This document shows, piece after piece, positions 25,748-33,732 of a DNA stretch of 64,000 nucleotides. Numbering within the stretch: position 1 is the first letter of the stretch; every line of letters starts with the position of its first letter. The notes beneath the pieces were generated by a model. The model did not search any database, was not told where the DNA came from, and was given only the letters and a program-made list of their open reading frames with translations. The DNA comes from Epilithonimonas zeae (GTDB lineage: Bacteria; Bacteroidota; Bacteroidia; Flavobacteriales; Weeksellaceae), in the NCBI RefSeq assembly GCF_900141765.1, contig NZ_FSRK01000002.1:124001-188000 (forward strand), in the 5' to 3' direction. A program made the translations under genes and the position numbers.

Positions 25748-26506
25748 CTACAAATCTTTCCCCAGAAAATACAAACCTTTCAAAGTATGTAATCTGTCGC
25801 CAATATTGATTTTATCCGTCAAAGGTTTATAAACGTGGCTCACTCCGCCGGTTGCAATCACAAAGCAATTATCTTTAACCTCATCGTTAATCCGGTCAAT
25901 AAAGCCTTCTACCATTCCAAGGAAACCGTAAACCATCCCGCTTTGCATACAACTTATCGTATCCAATCCCAGAACAGATTTTGGTTTTACCAATTCGATT
26001 TCCGGTAATTGTGCCGTTCCTTTTATCAGACTATTAAGCGAAGTTACAATTCCTGGCGCAATGATAACACCTAGAGTTTCTCCATTTTCATCAAGGCAGC
26101 TTGCCGTAAGTGCCGTTCCGAAATCGAGAATAATTTTCTTCTGTGCAGGATAAAGATTATGAGCCGCTACAAGATTAGCGTAGATATCCGTTCCCATTTG
26201 TTTAGATTTCGGGATAACGCCGGATGGTGTATTCCTGTCCACTATCACTGGGATTTTATTATGAATTTTCTTAATTGCGCTTGCAACAACTTTCGTCAAT
26301 TGGGGAACCACAGAACCAATGATGATTTTTTCAATTTTCTCAACATCAATTTTATAGGTTTGATAAAGCATTAAAATCTGAACATACAGCTCATCCGTTG
26401 TTTTGTAAGGTTTTGTATTGATGACCCAAGAGATGTCACAATTGTCATCATCAAACAATCCGAAACGGATATTGGTATTTCCTATATTGATTACAATAGA
26501 ATTCAT
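25748..26506 (-). CDS. coaX: Type III pantothenate kinase
   Basis: 252 aa, full length. It phosphorylates pantothenate in the first step of coenzyme A synthesis. It has the ASKHA fold with VINIGNTNIRFGLFDDD (phosphate 1 motif), the second Asp region VDRNTPSGVIPKSKQMGTDIYAN, IILDFGTALTASCLDENGE (phosphate 2 motif), and FVIATGGVSHVY (adenosine motif). The coaBC gene further right (37.7 kb) supplies later steps of the same pathway. A 103-bp spacer with an inverted repeat separates it from the M1 peptidase gene. Confidence 0.94.
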   Translation of the reverse strand: MNSIVINIGNTNIRFGLFDDDNCDISWVINTKPYKTTDELYVQILMLYQTYKIDVEKIEKIIIGSVVPQLTKVVASAIKKIHNKIPVIVDRNTPSGVIPKSKQMGTDIYANLVAAHNLYPAQKKIILDFGTALTASCLDENGETLGVIIAPGIVTSLNSLIKGTAQLPEIELVKPKSVLGLDTISCMQSGMVYGFLGMVEGFIDRINDEVKDNCFVIATGGVSHVYKPLTDKINIGDRLHTLKGLYFLGKDL

Positions 26507-26528
26507 TTTTTTAATTTACCAATTTATA

Positions 26529-26608
26529 AATGTAACAGTTTACCAATATTTAAAAATCTTAGATTCGTTTGTCATTGATACATTGTTAAATTATTACACT
26601 GTTACATT
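26529..26608. repeat. Inverted repeat in the M1 peptidase-coaX spacer
   Basis: Perfect 11-bp arms AATGTAACAGT (26529-26539) and ACTGTTACATT (26598-26608) about 58 bp apart. The region is full of related words (TTACCAAT, TTGTTAAATTATTA). It could form a hairpin after the M1 peptidase gene. Confidence 0.5.
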
Positions 26609-26609
26609 A

Positions 26610-28469
26610 TTACTTTACTTCCAGATAATTATCATCCGGGTTAACATCGGCCAATCTTTGACTGAAATCAATTCCCATTGCGGACAATTGAGATTTGGTA
26701 TAAGGAATTGTAAAGCTGTATTCCTGTTGCGTCCAAGCCCAGAATGGCAAAGTCTGAATATTACCATAGATATCTTTCGTTTTCCAAACTCTGGTCAGAT
26801 TCAATGGAATGTTATAATTGATGACCTTTTTATCTTTTGTCAGAATACTGAAATCAATCGGCATTGGAACTCCTCCTTTATTTACCAAAGTGATTGTTGT
26901 TGATTGTGGGTCATATTTCACATTCTTGATGCCGTAATCGATGGTTTTTGTGGTATTAATCCAATAATGCTGAAACCATTTCAAATCCATTCCGGAAACC
27001 AACTGTGCAATATGAATGAAATCTCTTTCCGTCGGATGTTTCATTGCCCATTCGTCATAATATTTGAGCATAATCTTGTTCAGATTTTCTTCTCCAACAA
27101 TGTATCCTAATTCTACCAAGAACGTTTCTCCTTTGATGTAACTTGCATAAGTATAAGCCGTTCCGTTGTCGTGATGGTCGCCCAACCAAACTGCAGGCTC
27201 TTCTTTCCCCGATTTTGTGAAATTAACATAAGCTTTGATTGCGCCTACAAATGGATTGGGTTGCGATTCTTTTGGCGGGAATAATCTGTAAGACACAAAA
27301 TCTTCTGCATATTGTGTAAAACCTTCATCCATCCAAGGTCTTACACTTTCGTTGGTCGCCAACATCTGCTGAAACCAAGAGTGCGCGCCTTCGTGGAACA
27401 TCAAACCTGAAAGTCCTTCCACAGAGTTTGCTTCACCCAAAATCATAGTACACATTCCGTATTCCATACCGCCATCGCCTCCTTGTATGAATGAGTAACT
27501 TGGCCATTTGTAACGTCCGAAAGTCGCATTCATCAACTGGTAATATTTTGTGATATATGGTTTCATCTCTGACCAATATTTTGTCTTTTCTGATTTTTGG
27601 TACACCAAGTAAACTTTTGGTCCATCCAAAATCGGAAAACTCTCCACCGAATAATCTCTGTCAGCCGCCCAAGCAAAATCCAGAATATTTTTCGCTGTCC
27701 ATTTCCAAGTTACTTTCTTGGAAATGTCTTCTTTAATAGTTGCACTGCTGTCATAACCTTTTACTTCAGTTGGATTTTCAAGATTTCCTCCAGCTCCGAT
27801 GACATAATCTTTATCGATTTTGATATTCACTTCATAATCAGAAAATGGTGCGTGAAATTCTCTTCCGACATAATCAAATGCTGCCCAACCGTCATAATCA
27901 TATTCAGCGATTTTCGGATACCATTGAGTCATTGTCATATCAACACCTTCGCGATTATTTCTTCCGGCTCTTCGGATTTGCATCGGGATATTGGCGTCCC
28001 ATTCCATTGTGAAAGTGGTGGAAGAATTTGGTTTAATTGCTTCTGACAAGAAAACTTTCATCACAGTTCCCTGAATCTCGAATTTCAAATCTTTTCCGTT
28101 CTGCTTTATCCAACGGATATTCTGTGCGCCTTCTTCATTTTTAGGAATTTCTGACAATCTTGAAATCACCGTATTTCCAACTCTTTTTGCCAGTCTTCCG
28201 TCTGCATTCACACCTTGAGACTGCACACGCTGGTCCATCATAGAACCTGCTTTGAAAGCGTTCCAATACAAATGAAAATAAGCGACTTTCAATTCATCCG
28301 GCGAATTGTTTCTATAATCCAAAGTTTGTTTCCCTTGGTAAGTGAAATTGGCAGCATCCACATCAATATCCATTTTGTATTTAGCATATTGCTGATAATA
28401 TGGAGTTTGCTGAGCCGACAAGATGAGAGAAAAAAGAATTGAGAATAAAGAGAATTTCAGTTTTTTCAT
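26610..28469 (-). CDS. Secreted M1-family metallopeptidase
   Basis: 619 aa with a signal peptide ending in LILSAQ. The M1 zinc site is HEGAHSWFQ near residue 356, followed after exactly 18 residues by the third ligand Glu in WMDEGFTQYAEDF. The GAMEN-like substrate loop reads GGMEYGMCTM. The N-terminal half is the M1 beta-domain (VEMPVQIRRAGRN-like barrel region). It lacks the long C-terminal ERAP/HEAT domain of some M1 enzymes. It probably trims peptides outside the cytoplasm. It is monocistronic, with a good promoter. Confidence 0.92.
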   Translation of the reverse strand: MKKLKFSLFSILFSLILSAQQTPYYQQYAKYKMDIDVDAANFTYQGKQTLDYRNNSPDELKVAYFHLYWNAFKAGSMMDQRVQSQGVNADGRLAKRVGNTVISRLSEIPKNEEGAQNIRWIKQNGKDLKFEIQGTVMKVFLSEAIKPNSSTTFTMEWDANIPMQIRRAGRNNREGVDMTMTQWYPKIAEYDYDGWAAFDYVGREFHAPFSDYEVNIKIDKDYVIGAGGNLENPTEVKGYDSSATIKEDISKKVTWKWTAKNILDFAWAADRDYSVESFPILDGPKVYLVYQKSEKTKYWSEMKPYITKYYQLMNATFGRYKWPSYSFIQGGDGGMEYGMCTMILGEANSVEGLSGLMFHEGAHSWFQQMLATNESVRPWMDEGFTQYAEDFVSYRLFPPKESQPNPFVGAIKAYVNFTKSGKEEPAVWLGDHHDNGTAYTYASYIKGETFLVELGYIVGEENLNKIMLKYYDEWAMKHPTERDFIHIAQLVSGMDLKWFQHYWINTTKTIDYGIKNVKYDPQSTTITLVNKGGVPMPIDFSILTKDKKVINYNIPLNLTRVWKTKDIYGNIQTLPFWAWTQQEYSFTIPYTKSQLSAMGIDFSQRLADVNPDDNYLEVK

Positions 28470-28512
28470 AGACTTATGATTAAACCTAAAAGGTTTGTTA
28501 AAATAATTTTAC

Positions 28513-28542
28513 CAAAAATACTAAGTTTTTGGTTAATGACAA
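28513..28542 (-). promoter_or_regulatory. Promoter of the M1 peptidase gene
   Basis: On the minus strand the -7 box TATTTTTG (28520-28513) has TTG at 28542-28540, 19 bp upstream. The pair matches the Bacteroidota consensus. Confidence 0.6.
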
Positions 28543-28608
28543 GTTGTATAGAGTTTAAGATTTCATCTGTAGAAAAATGAATATATTTACTTTTTTCAAA
28601 AAAATTAA

Positions 28609-29028
28609 ATGAAGTTCAATTTTATAAGTGAAAAAAATGGAGTTTTTTATAATCTGATAGCAGAATATAATTATGATTTTAATGAAGATTACGAATCTAA
28701 TGTTTATGTTTTCAAAATATATGAAATTGAGAGAGGTAATGAAGATTATTTCAGTCTAATATTAAAAGAAATGGATAATAGTGATTTAAAAGTGGTAGAC
28801 CTTTATCCTGATTCAAAGAATTATTATCTAGGAAAGGGAATCTCTATAAATATTTTATTAAAATTAAAAGAGTTATTAAAGAAAAGAATTATTTCCAGTA
28901 GTAATATACACAAAACAGAATTATGTGAATTTAACTCTCCAGAAGCAATTGAAAAAATCTGGGATAGGCTTGTTAGTGGAGGATTTGCTAAATATTCATT
29001 AACTGATGGCTTTTATTATTTAATTTGA
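28609..29028 (+). CDS. Unrecognised protein paired with a HEPN nuclease, weakly GNAT-like
   Basis: 139 aa, acidic and AT-rich in codon use, no signal peptide, no membrane segment. I do not recognise it with confidence. The second half has a GNAT-like succession: strand LKVVDLYPD, then NYYLGKGISINILLKLKELLKK where an acetyl-CoA loop and helix would lie, strand RIISSSN, then SPEAIEKIWDRLVSGGFAKYS. The canonical R/QxxGxG/A loop is degenerate (YLGKGIS). It is followed after 5 bp by the HEPN gene, so it could be an antitoxin, a modifier or an inactive acetyltransferase. The role as partner is inference from the tight two-gene arrangement only. Confidence 0.55.
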   Translation: MKFNFISEKNGVFYNLIAEYNYDFNEDYESNVYVFKIYEIERGNEDYFSLILKEMDNSDLKVVDLYPDSKNYYLGKGISINILLKLKELLKKRIISSSNIHKTELCEFNSPEAIEKIWDRLVSGGFAKYSLTDGFYYLI

Positions 29029-29033
29029 ATCAA

Positions 29034-29492
29034 ATGAGTTACTATACACAACAAGAATATGATTTCGTACAAAGGACGAAGATAATATTAGAACAATATC
29101 AAAAGCTAAAAATTAGTGCTAATGAAAAATATGAGATTACACTTCTGATAAACTGTTTTACAGGCTTATTAATTCTCCCTCAACAATATTGGTTTGATAA
29201 TTTACCTAACGAAATCATTTCTGAAAAAGAATGGGGAATAAAAACTGAATATATAAATATAATTGCAGGAAATAATAAAAGTGTAAAAGAGATAGTTAGA
29301 CATTTACGAAATTCTGTTGCACATTACAAGTTTGAAGTTTTTGAAAATCAAAAGAAAGAAATTAAGAGTATAAAATTTAAAGATTATACAACAAATGGGG
29401 TTATTACTTTCGAAGGAGAAGTCCCTGTAAAAAACCTAAATATTTTTTTAAACAAATTCTCTAATTGGTTTCTAGAAGAAATGAAAAAGTAG
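29034..29492 (+). CDS. HEPN-family RNase-like protein
   Basis: 152 aa when started at ATG 29034; a TTG three codons upstream overlaps the previous stop and is less likely. It is an all-helical protein with the HEPN ribonuclease motif Rx4H in HLRNSVAHYKFE (R92, H97), and a second polar helix KYEITLLINCFTGLLILPQ. It resembles the HEPN branch found in toxins and defence proteins (the pEK499 p136-type). R, N and H at the active site are all intact, so it could cut RNA. It is cotranscribed with the upstream gene, and a dispersed repeat follows 20 bp after its stop. A toxin or defence role is inferred. Confidence 0.72.
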   Translation: MSYYTQQEYDFVQRTKIILEQYQKLKISANEKYEITLLINCFTGLLILPQQYWFDNLPNEIISEKEWGIKTEYINIIAGNNKSVKEIVRHLRNSVAHYKFEVFENQKKEIKSIKFKDYTTNGVITFEGEVPVKNLNIFLNKFSNWFLEEMKK

Positions 29493-29511
29493 AATTTAAA
29501 GCATAGAATCC

Positions 29512-29618
29512 GCAGCCCGACTTGAGCGGAAATCCTTTTTTGCTTGTTCTTTAGTTCTATTAAGACTGAAATCTTGTGCAAAAAAGATTGGGAGCGGAAG
29601 GCGGATTAAGCTGCCCAA
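29512..29618. repeat. Dispersed structured repeat, copy 2 (107 bp)
   Basis: Second copy of the element at 2027-2107, in the same orientation. It has the same left frame GCAGCCCGACTTGAG and right frame GGAGCGGAAGGCGGATTAAG then CTGCCCAA. The apical part differs: CTTTTTTGC pairs with GCAAAAAAG around a 33-bp loop. The frames are conserved while the arms changed on both sides, which points to selection for pairing. It starts 20 bp after the HEPN stop. Confidence 0.75.
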
Positions 29619-29630
29619 TAAAATTCTTTA

Positions 29631-29789
29631 TTATAAAGACTTACCATAAATTTCAGCAATTAAAATCAATTCAAGCTCAACTTTAGTAGACTTCAACTCG
29701 AAAATTAATTCGTCTATAATGATGATTTTTGGAATTTGAAAATATTCTATAAATTTTTCAAAAACCTCTGAAGATTGTTTGTGTAAGCA
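29631..29789 (-). pseudogene. Possible decayed gene end (DprA winged-helix-like)
   Basis: An in-frame stretch of 52 codons with no start codon, bounded by TGA (29792-29790) and TAA (29633-29631). It reads EKFIEYFQIPKIIIIDELIF followed by ELKSTKVELELILIAEIYGK. The pattern of a helix, IDEL, then a hydrophobic LxLILIxxEIYGKSL resembles the C-terminal winged helix of DprA without its final PGK turn. It may be a remnant of a recombined gene. Chance similarity in AT-rich DNA is not excluded. Confidence 0.25.
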
Positions 29790-29875
29790 TCATCAGCCAT
29801 TCAAAACATTGAAATAAATATCAATTTCCCGTTTATTTAATTTTTCTATATTTAGATAAATCAATCTTTGAGTTT
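29790..29875. other. Spacer before the xylanase gene
   Basis: AT-rich 86 bp holding the leader of the xylanase. TATATTTA near 29849 is one base off the -7 consensus. No stronger signal was seen in it. Confidence 0.3.
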
Positions 29876-31003
29876 ATGAGACAGTGCCTTATCATATTTA
29901 GTGTTTTAATTTCTTCCGTTAGTTTTTCTCAGAATGTGAAATTCAAAGATGCTTATTCCAAAGCGTTCAAAATCGGAACTGCTGTGAACCACGACATCGT
30001 GAGCGGAAAAGACAAAAAACAGCAGGCTATTGTTTTGGAACATTTCAACACGATAACGCCGGAAAACTGTATGAAAGCCGAAGTTGTGAATCCGCTTCCT
30101 AACAAATTCGATTTTTCGCAGGCGGATGCTTTTGTGGAGTTTGGTTTGAAAAATAAGATGTTTATCGTTGGTCATACTTTGGTCTGGAAAAATCAAACGC
30201 CTGACTGGTTCTTTAAAAACGAAGATGGAACTCAAAAAACCAAAGAGCAAACCAAAGAGCGTCTGCACGACCATATCAAACTGGTTGCAAGCCGATACGC
30301 AGGGAAATTGCAAGCTTGGGACGTTGTGAATGAAGTGATTGATGACGATGGCAGCTACCGTAACGAAGGATGGGTAAAAGGCATTGGTGATGGCGATGAA
30401 CTGATGAGATTGTCTTTCCAATATGCAGCAAAATATTCTCCCAATACAGAATTATATTACAACGACTTCAATGCGTGGCGACCAGAAAAAGTGAAAGGTA
30501 TCGTACGAATGGTAAAAATGCTTCAAGCGTCCGGAATCCGAATTGACGACATCGGCATCCAAGGTCATTGGGGATTGGACTATCCTAAAAATCAATATAT
30601 TGAAGATGCGATTGATGCTTATTCAGCTTGCGGCATCAAAGTGATGATTACGGAAATCGATGTGGATGTTTTGCCTGTGACGAAGGAAGGACAAATCATT
30701 GGTCAGGCTTTCTTGCACAAACAGTTTCAGAATGAGGAATTCAAAACTTATCTTGACCCTTACATCAACGGATTGCCAAAAGACGTGGATGAGCAATTAG
30801 CCAATCGGTATGCTGAATTGTTCCAAATATTCTACAAAAAAAGAGAGAAGTTGGACCGTGTTACAACGTGGGGAATGAAGGACGAAATGTCTTGGAAAAA
30901 CGATTATCCAATTCCAGGAAGAACCAATTATCCCTTGCTTTGGGACAGAAATGGAAATCCTAAAAAAGCATTGCAAAAAGTGATTGACGTTCCTAAGAAT
31001 TAG
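29876..31003 (+). CDS. Secreted endo-1,4-beta-xylanase (GH10)
   Basis: 375 aa with a signal peptide (IIFSVLISSVSFSQ) and one GH10 TIM barrel, no carbohydrate-binding module. It hydrolyses internal beta-1,4 bonds in xylan. The acid/base is E153 in WDVVNEVIDDDGS, and the nucleophile is E260 in VMITEIDVDVLP. Other family segments are GHTLVWKNQTPDWF, YYNDFN and GIQGHWGL. No SusCD, sugar transporter or other glycosidase lies beside it, so it is not part of a polysaccharide utilisation locus here. It stands in the accessory-looking pocket between an M1 and an M14 peptidase and is followed by a large palindrome. Confidence 0.95.
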   Translation: MRQCLIIFSVLISSVSFSQNVKFKDAYSKAFKIGTAVNHDIVSGKDKKQQAIVLEHFNTITPENCMKAEVVNPLPNKFDFSQADAFVEFGLKNKMFIVGHTLVWKNQTPDWFFKNEDGTQKTKEQTKERLHDHIKLVASRYAGKLQAWDVVNEVIDDDGSYRNEGWVKGIGDGDELMRLSFQYAAKYSPNTELYYNDFNAWRPEKVKGIVRMVKMLQASGIRIDDIGIQGHWGLDYPKNQYIEDAIDAYSACGIKVMITEIDVDVLPVTKEGQIIGQAFLHKQFQNEEFKTYLDPYINGLPKDVDEQLANRYAELFQIFYKKREKLDRVTTWGMKDEMSWKNDYPIPGRTNYPLLWDRNGNPKKALQKVIDVPKN

Positions 31004-31022
31004 ATTTCGTTTATGAATTTAA

Positions 31023-31093
31023 CTCTCGCTGATTTGGCAGATTGAGCAGATTTTTAACAATTTAATCTGCCAAATCAGCTTAATCTGCGAGAG
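31023..31093. repeat. Large imperfect palindrome, probable bidirectional terminator
   Basis: 71 bp between the convergent xylanase and M14 genes. The outer arms are CTCTCGC and GCGAGAG, the inner arms GATTTGGCAGATT and AATCTGCCAAATC, with the extra words GAGCAGATT and CAGCTTAATCTG as imperfections. No T run follows on either side, so its terminator role is less certain. Confidence 0.7.
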
Positions 31094-31113
31094 ACTTATC
31101 CTATTTTTCAAAT

Positions 31114-32826
31114 TTAATTAATCCTAAAAATCGGATAAAGACGATGCGTTTTCTCGTAATATTCCGAATGTTTATAAACCCAATCCAATTGTGCTTGTCC
31201 ATCTTCTACAAATTTTGGATTAATCGATTTTTCCATTTCAAAAGCAACTTTCAGAGCTTTGTTATCTTTCAGAAGTTTACTCGCTGTATCTTCGAAAACA
31301 TAAGGCGAATAATATTCTTTCTGACCGAGAATCGCATCAAAGAAATTCCAGTTGAAATAAGAATCAACCGCTTCCGGCTCCAAAGTTTCTAATAAAAACT
31401 TCACGCCGTCCTGATTTAATGGAACTATAAAATCGCCTTTCCTAAATTTGGTTTTATCCGATTCCTTGGTCAGAAATGTGTCGTAATGCAGATAATGGCC
31501 TTCGTAAGGATTCGGAACAGTTTTGAAATCTTTGATTCGGTATTGCTCAACCATAATTGTAGAATCCTGTTTTATCGGAATCATTTTTATTTGGTTGAGT
31601 TTCAGCAAATCGATGATTTTCCATTCGGATTGTGGAATGACGTAATATTTGGGAATCGTGATTTCTTTTGCCGGAACATAAGTATTGTAGAACTTGACAG
31701 GCTTTGAAAACTTAGAATTCCTGTCGTACCAAAGTCTGGTTTTTCCGGAAATGTCGCTCGGTTTGTATTTGGCTTCAAAACCTTTGAAATCGATATTTTC
31801 ATATTTTGTAGAATCGACCTTCCAAGCCAAAGCATATCGGTTTCCGACTTTGTATTGTTTCAGGTTTTCAGCTCGTTTTTGCTGAATGGTTTTGTAATTT
31901 TCATCAATATAATTAATGTTATCTACCATATAATCATAAGTCACTTTCACACGGTCTTTGTAAGGTTTCAGCATATGCGTTTCCACAACCGTCCCGATGG
32001 AATTGAACAAAGTCGTGTAACCCGTCGCATATCTCGGTGAATCCACAAAAGCAGGAAAACCACCGTCCGGAACATCGCCGTGAATATTGACATAAGGAAC
32101 AGAAATGACACCTTTTTTCTCCATATTTTTCAGAAGCGTTCTCTGCATTTCGTCATTGAAATAATTTCCTAAAACAGTTCCTAACCGTTCTTTGTTAGTC
32201 GAAATATAAGTGAAAGTATATTGATAATCTGCGCCGTTGCTCACGTGATTGTCTATGAAAACATCAGGCTTCAGCCATTGAAAAATCTGCTGGAAACTTC
32301 TGGAATTTTTAGAATCTGTTTTGATGAAATCTCTGTTCAAATCATAATTTCGAGCATTTCCGCGGAAACCATATTCTTCCGGACCATTTTGATTGGCTCT
32401 GGAAAAACTGCCTCGGTTTATTATTCCGCTGATGTTGTAACTTGCGATGGCTGTTAAAATTACATTTTTTGGTGCTTTGATTTTTCCGATTGCTAAATCT
32501 CGCATTAACATCATCGTTGCATCAATTCCGTCTGGTTCGCCTGGATGAATTCCGTTATTTATAAACAAAACCGATTTCCCTTTTCTGGCTTCTTCGAAAC
32601 TTTGTTTTGTCGGATTGAAAATTACGACGTCGATTGGAGCTCCGTTGTCATCTTCGCCTTTTGTCTCGTAACTGATTGATGGATATTGTTTTGCTAAATC
32701 CTGATAGAATTTTCGCATCTCATCAAAAGTCGTGGTTTGATTGCCGTTGCCTTTTTCGTAAGGTGTCAGGATTTGAGAATAAGCAAAAGTCGAAATGAAG
32801 ATGAATAGGATTGAGAGATTTTTCAT
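31114..32826 (-). CDS. Secreted M14-family zinc carboxypeptidase
   Basis: 570 aa with signal peptide (ILFIFISTFAYSQ). The M14 zinc ligands are H94 and E97 in NNGIHPGEPDGIDAT, with the third His in FIDNHVSNGADYQYTFTY. The substrate-binding Arg and Asn are in GNARNYDLNRDF. The C-terminal half (from about residue 340) is a strand-rich extension of unknown role. Enzymes of this type cut C-terminal residues or peptidoglycan peptides; the substrate is not predictable here. It is monocistronic, and its ATG is 55 bp from the ATG of the divergent lipoprotein gene. Confidence 0.9.
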   Translation of the reverse strand: MKNLSILFIFISTFAYSQILTPYEKGNGNQTTTFDEMRKFYQDLAKQYPSISYETKGEDDNGAPIDVVIFNPTKQSFEEARKGKSVLFINNGIHPGEPDGIDATMMLMRDLAIGKIKAPKNVILTAIASYNISGIINRGSFSRANQNGPEEYGFRGNARNYDLNRDFIKTDSKNSRSFQQIFQWLKPDVFIDNHVSNGADYQYTFTYISTNKERLGTVLGNYFNDEMQRTLLKNMEKKGVISVPYVNIHGDVPDGGFPAFVDSPRYATGYTTLFNSIGTVVETHMLKPYKDRVKVTYDYMVDNINYIDENYKTIQQKRAENLKQYKVGNRYALAWKVDSTKYENIDFKGFEAKYKPSDISGKTRLWYDRNSKFSKPVKFYNTYVPAKEITIPKYYVIPQSEWKIIDLLKLNQIKMIPIKQDSTIMVEQYRIKDFKTVPNPYEGHYLHYDTFLTKESDKTKFRKGDFIVPLNQDGVKFLLETLEPEAVDSYFNWNFFDAILGQKEYYSPYVFEDTASKLLKDNKALKVAFEMEKSINPKFVEDGQAQLDWVYKHSEYYEKTHRLYPIFRIN

Positions 32827-32861
32827 AGTACAAATGTAGAAAATCGGATGATTAATTTTAT

Positions 32862-32869
32862 TAAATTTG
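32862..32869 (+). promoter_or_regulatory. -7 box of the lipoprotein gene in a compact divergent promoter
   Basis: TAAATTTG on the plus strand, 12 nt before the ATG at 32882. On the other strand TACATTTG (32838-32831) is 4 nt before the M14 gene ATG. The two boxes lie 23 bp apart and the promoters would overlap. Confidence 0.4.
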
Positions 32870-32881
32870 AGGGAAGCTATT

Positions 32882-33679
32882 ATGACAAAGATTTTTTATT
32901 TTCTATTGATTTCGTTTATAATAATGAGTTGTGCAAAAGAAAAAACTTTTGCGGATGACATTGTGTTGACTTTTCCGAAAGATACCAAAATGAAAACTCA
33001 AGAATTCAATGAAGACAGTAATGAAGGCGGAGAAAATTTGATTTATAATGGAAAAATCAAGTCCAATATTGATGTTAAATATTATGAGAATCTTCTCTCT
33101 CCACCTCCGCCACCGCGTGATAAATTTGAATCGGAAAAAGAATATTCAAGCCGGATAAAAAAACTGGAAGACTCTTTGCTAAAAGAAAAAAATACCTTTT
33201 TCAGAAATGAAGAATTTCCTTTCTCATACTCAAAAAACAATGATTCAGATTCATTATCAAATAAAAATCTTCAAATTGTTGTAAAAGAAAATGACACGAT
33301 TCCTCTTTACAAAAAAGATTTTAACACAAAAATCATTAAGAAATATTATGCTTTCCCTGTTTTCATTAAAAACATTTCTGATAAAATTTTAAGAATTCCG
33401 ACCGAATCAAAAAGTACAGCTTTATATATTTATGATGACAATTTGGATAAGTTCTATTTTGCAAGGAACAGCAACTATATGATTTGTGGAATAGTTGGAG
33501 GTATTTATTCTTACATTGAACTCAAGCCAAATGAGATTCTAATTTATTCTTATCCGTATTTCAAATCGGGAACAAAACGAAAAGCAAAAATGAAATTTTA
33601 TAAAGCTTATTCTAAAGAGTTTCAAATTTCAATCGATGAAAAAATTCTTAAAAATCAGTACAATAAATATTATGAATAA
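32882..33679 (+). CDS. Unknown lipoprotein
   Basis: 265 aa when started at ATG 32882; a TTG 15 bp upstream is inside the -7 box and rejected. The signal IFYFLLISFIIMSCAKE ends in a lipobox Cys. The mature part is polar, with a PPPPP stretch near residue 75, a charged helix RIKKLEDSLLKEKN, and a strand-rich C-terminal half (YAFPVFIKNISDKILRIPTES, LYIYDDNLDKFYFARN) that might be an immunoglobulin-like fold. No family is recognised. It ends at the first of two identical hairpin terminators. Confidence 0.65.
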   Translation: MTKIFYFLLISFIIMSCAKEKTFADDIVLTFPKDTKMKTQEFNEDSNEGGENLIYNGKIKSNIDVKYYENLLSPPPPPRDKFESEKEYSSRIKKLEDSLLKEKNTFFRNEEFPFSYSKNNDSDSLSNKNLQIVVKENDTIPLYKKDFNTKIIKKYYAFPVFIKNISDKILRIPTESKSTALYIYDDNLDKFYFARNSNYMICGIVGGIYSYIELKPNEILIYSYPYFKSGTKRKAKMKFYKAYSKEFQISIDEKILKNQYNKYYE

Positions 33680-33708
33680 AAAATCCACAGAAAATTCTGT
33701 GGATTATA
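33678..33708 (+). terminator. Terminator, copy 1 of a duplicated 31-bp hairpin
   Basis: Stem AATCCACAG / CTGTGGATT with loop AAAATT. The 31-bp sequence is identical to 34221-34251. Confidence 0.8.
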
Positions 33709-33732
33709 AATTTCATTAAATTAGAAGTCTAA

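Noticed and set aside
32867-32881. TTG start for the lipoprotein gene
   Set aside because: It lies in the -7 box; the ATG at 32882 gives a proper signal peptide.
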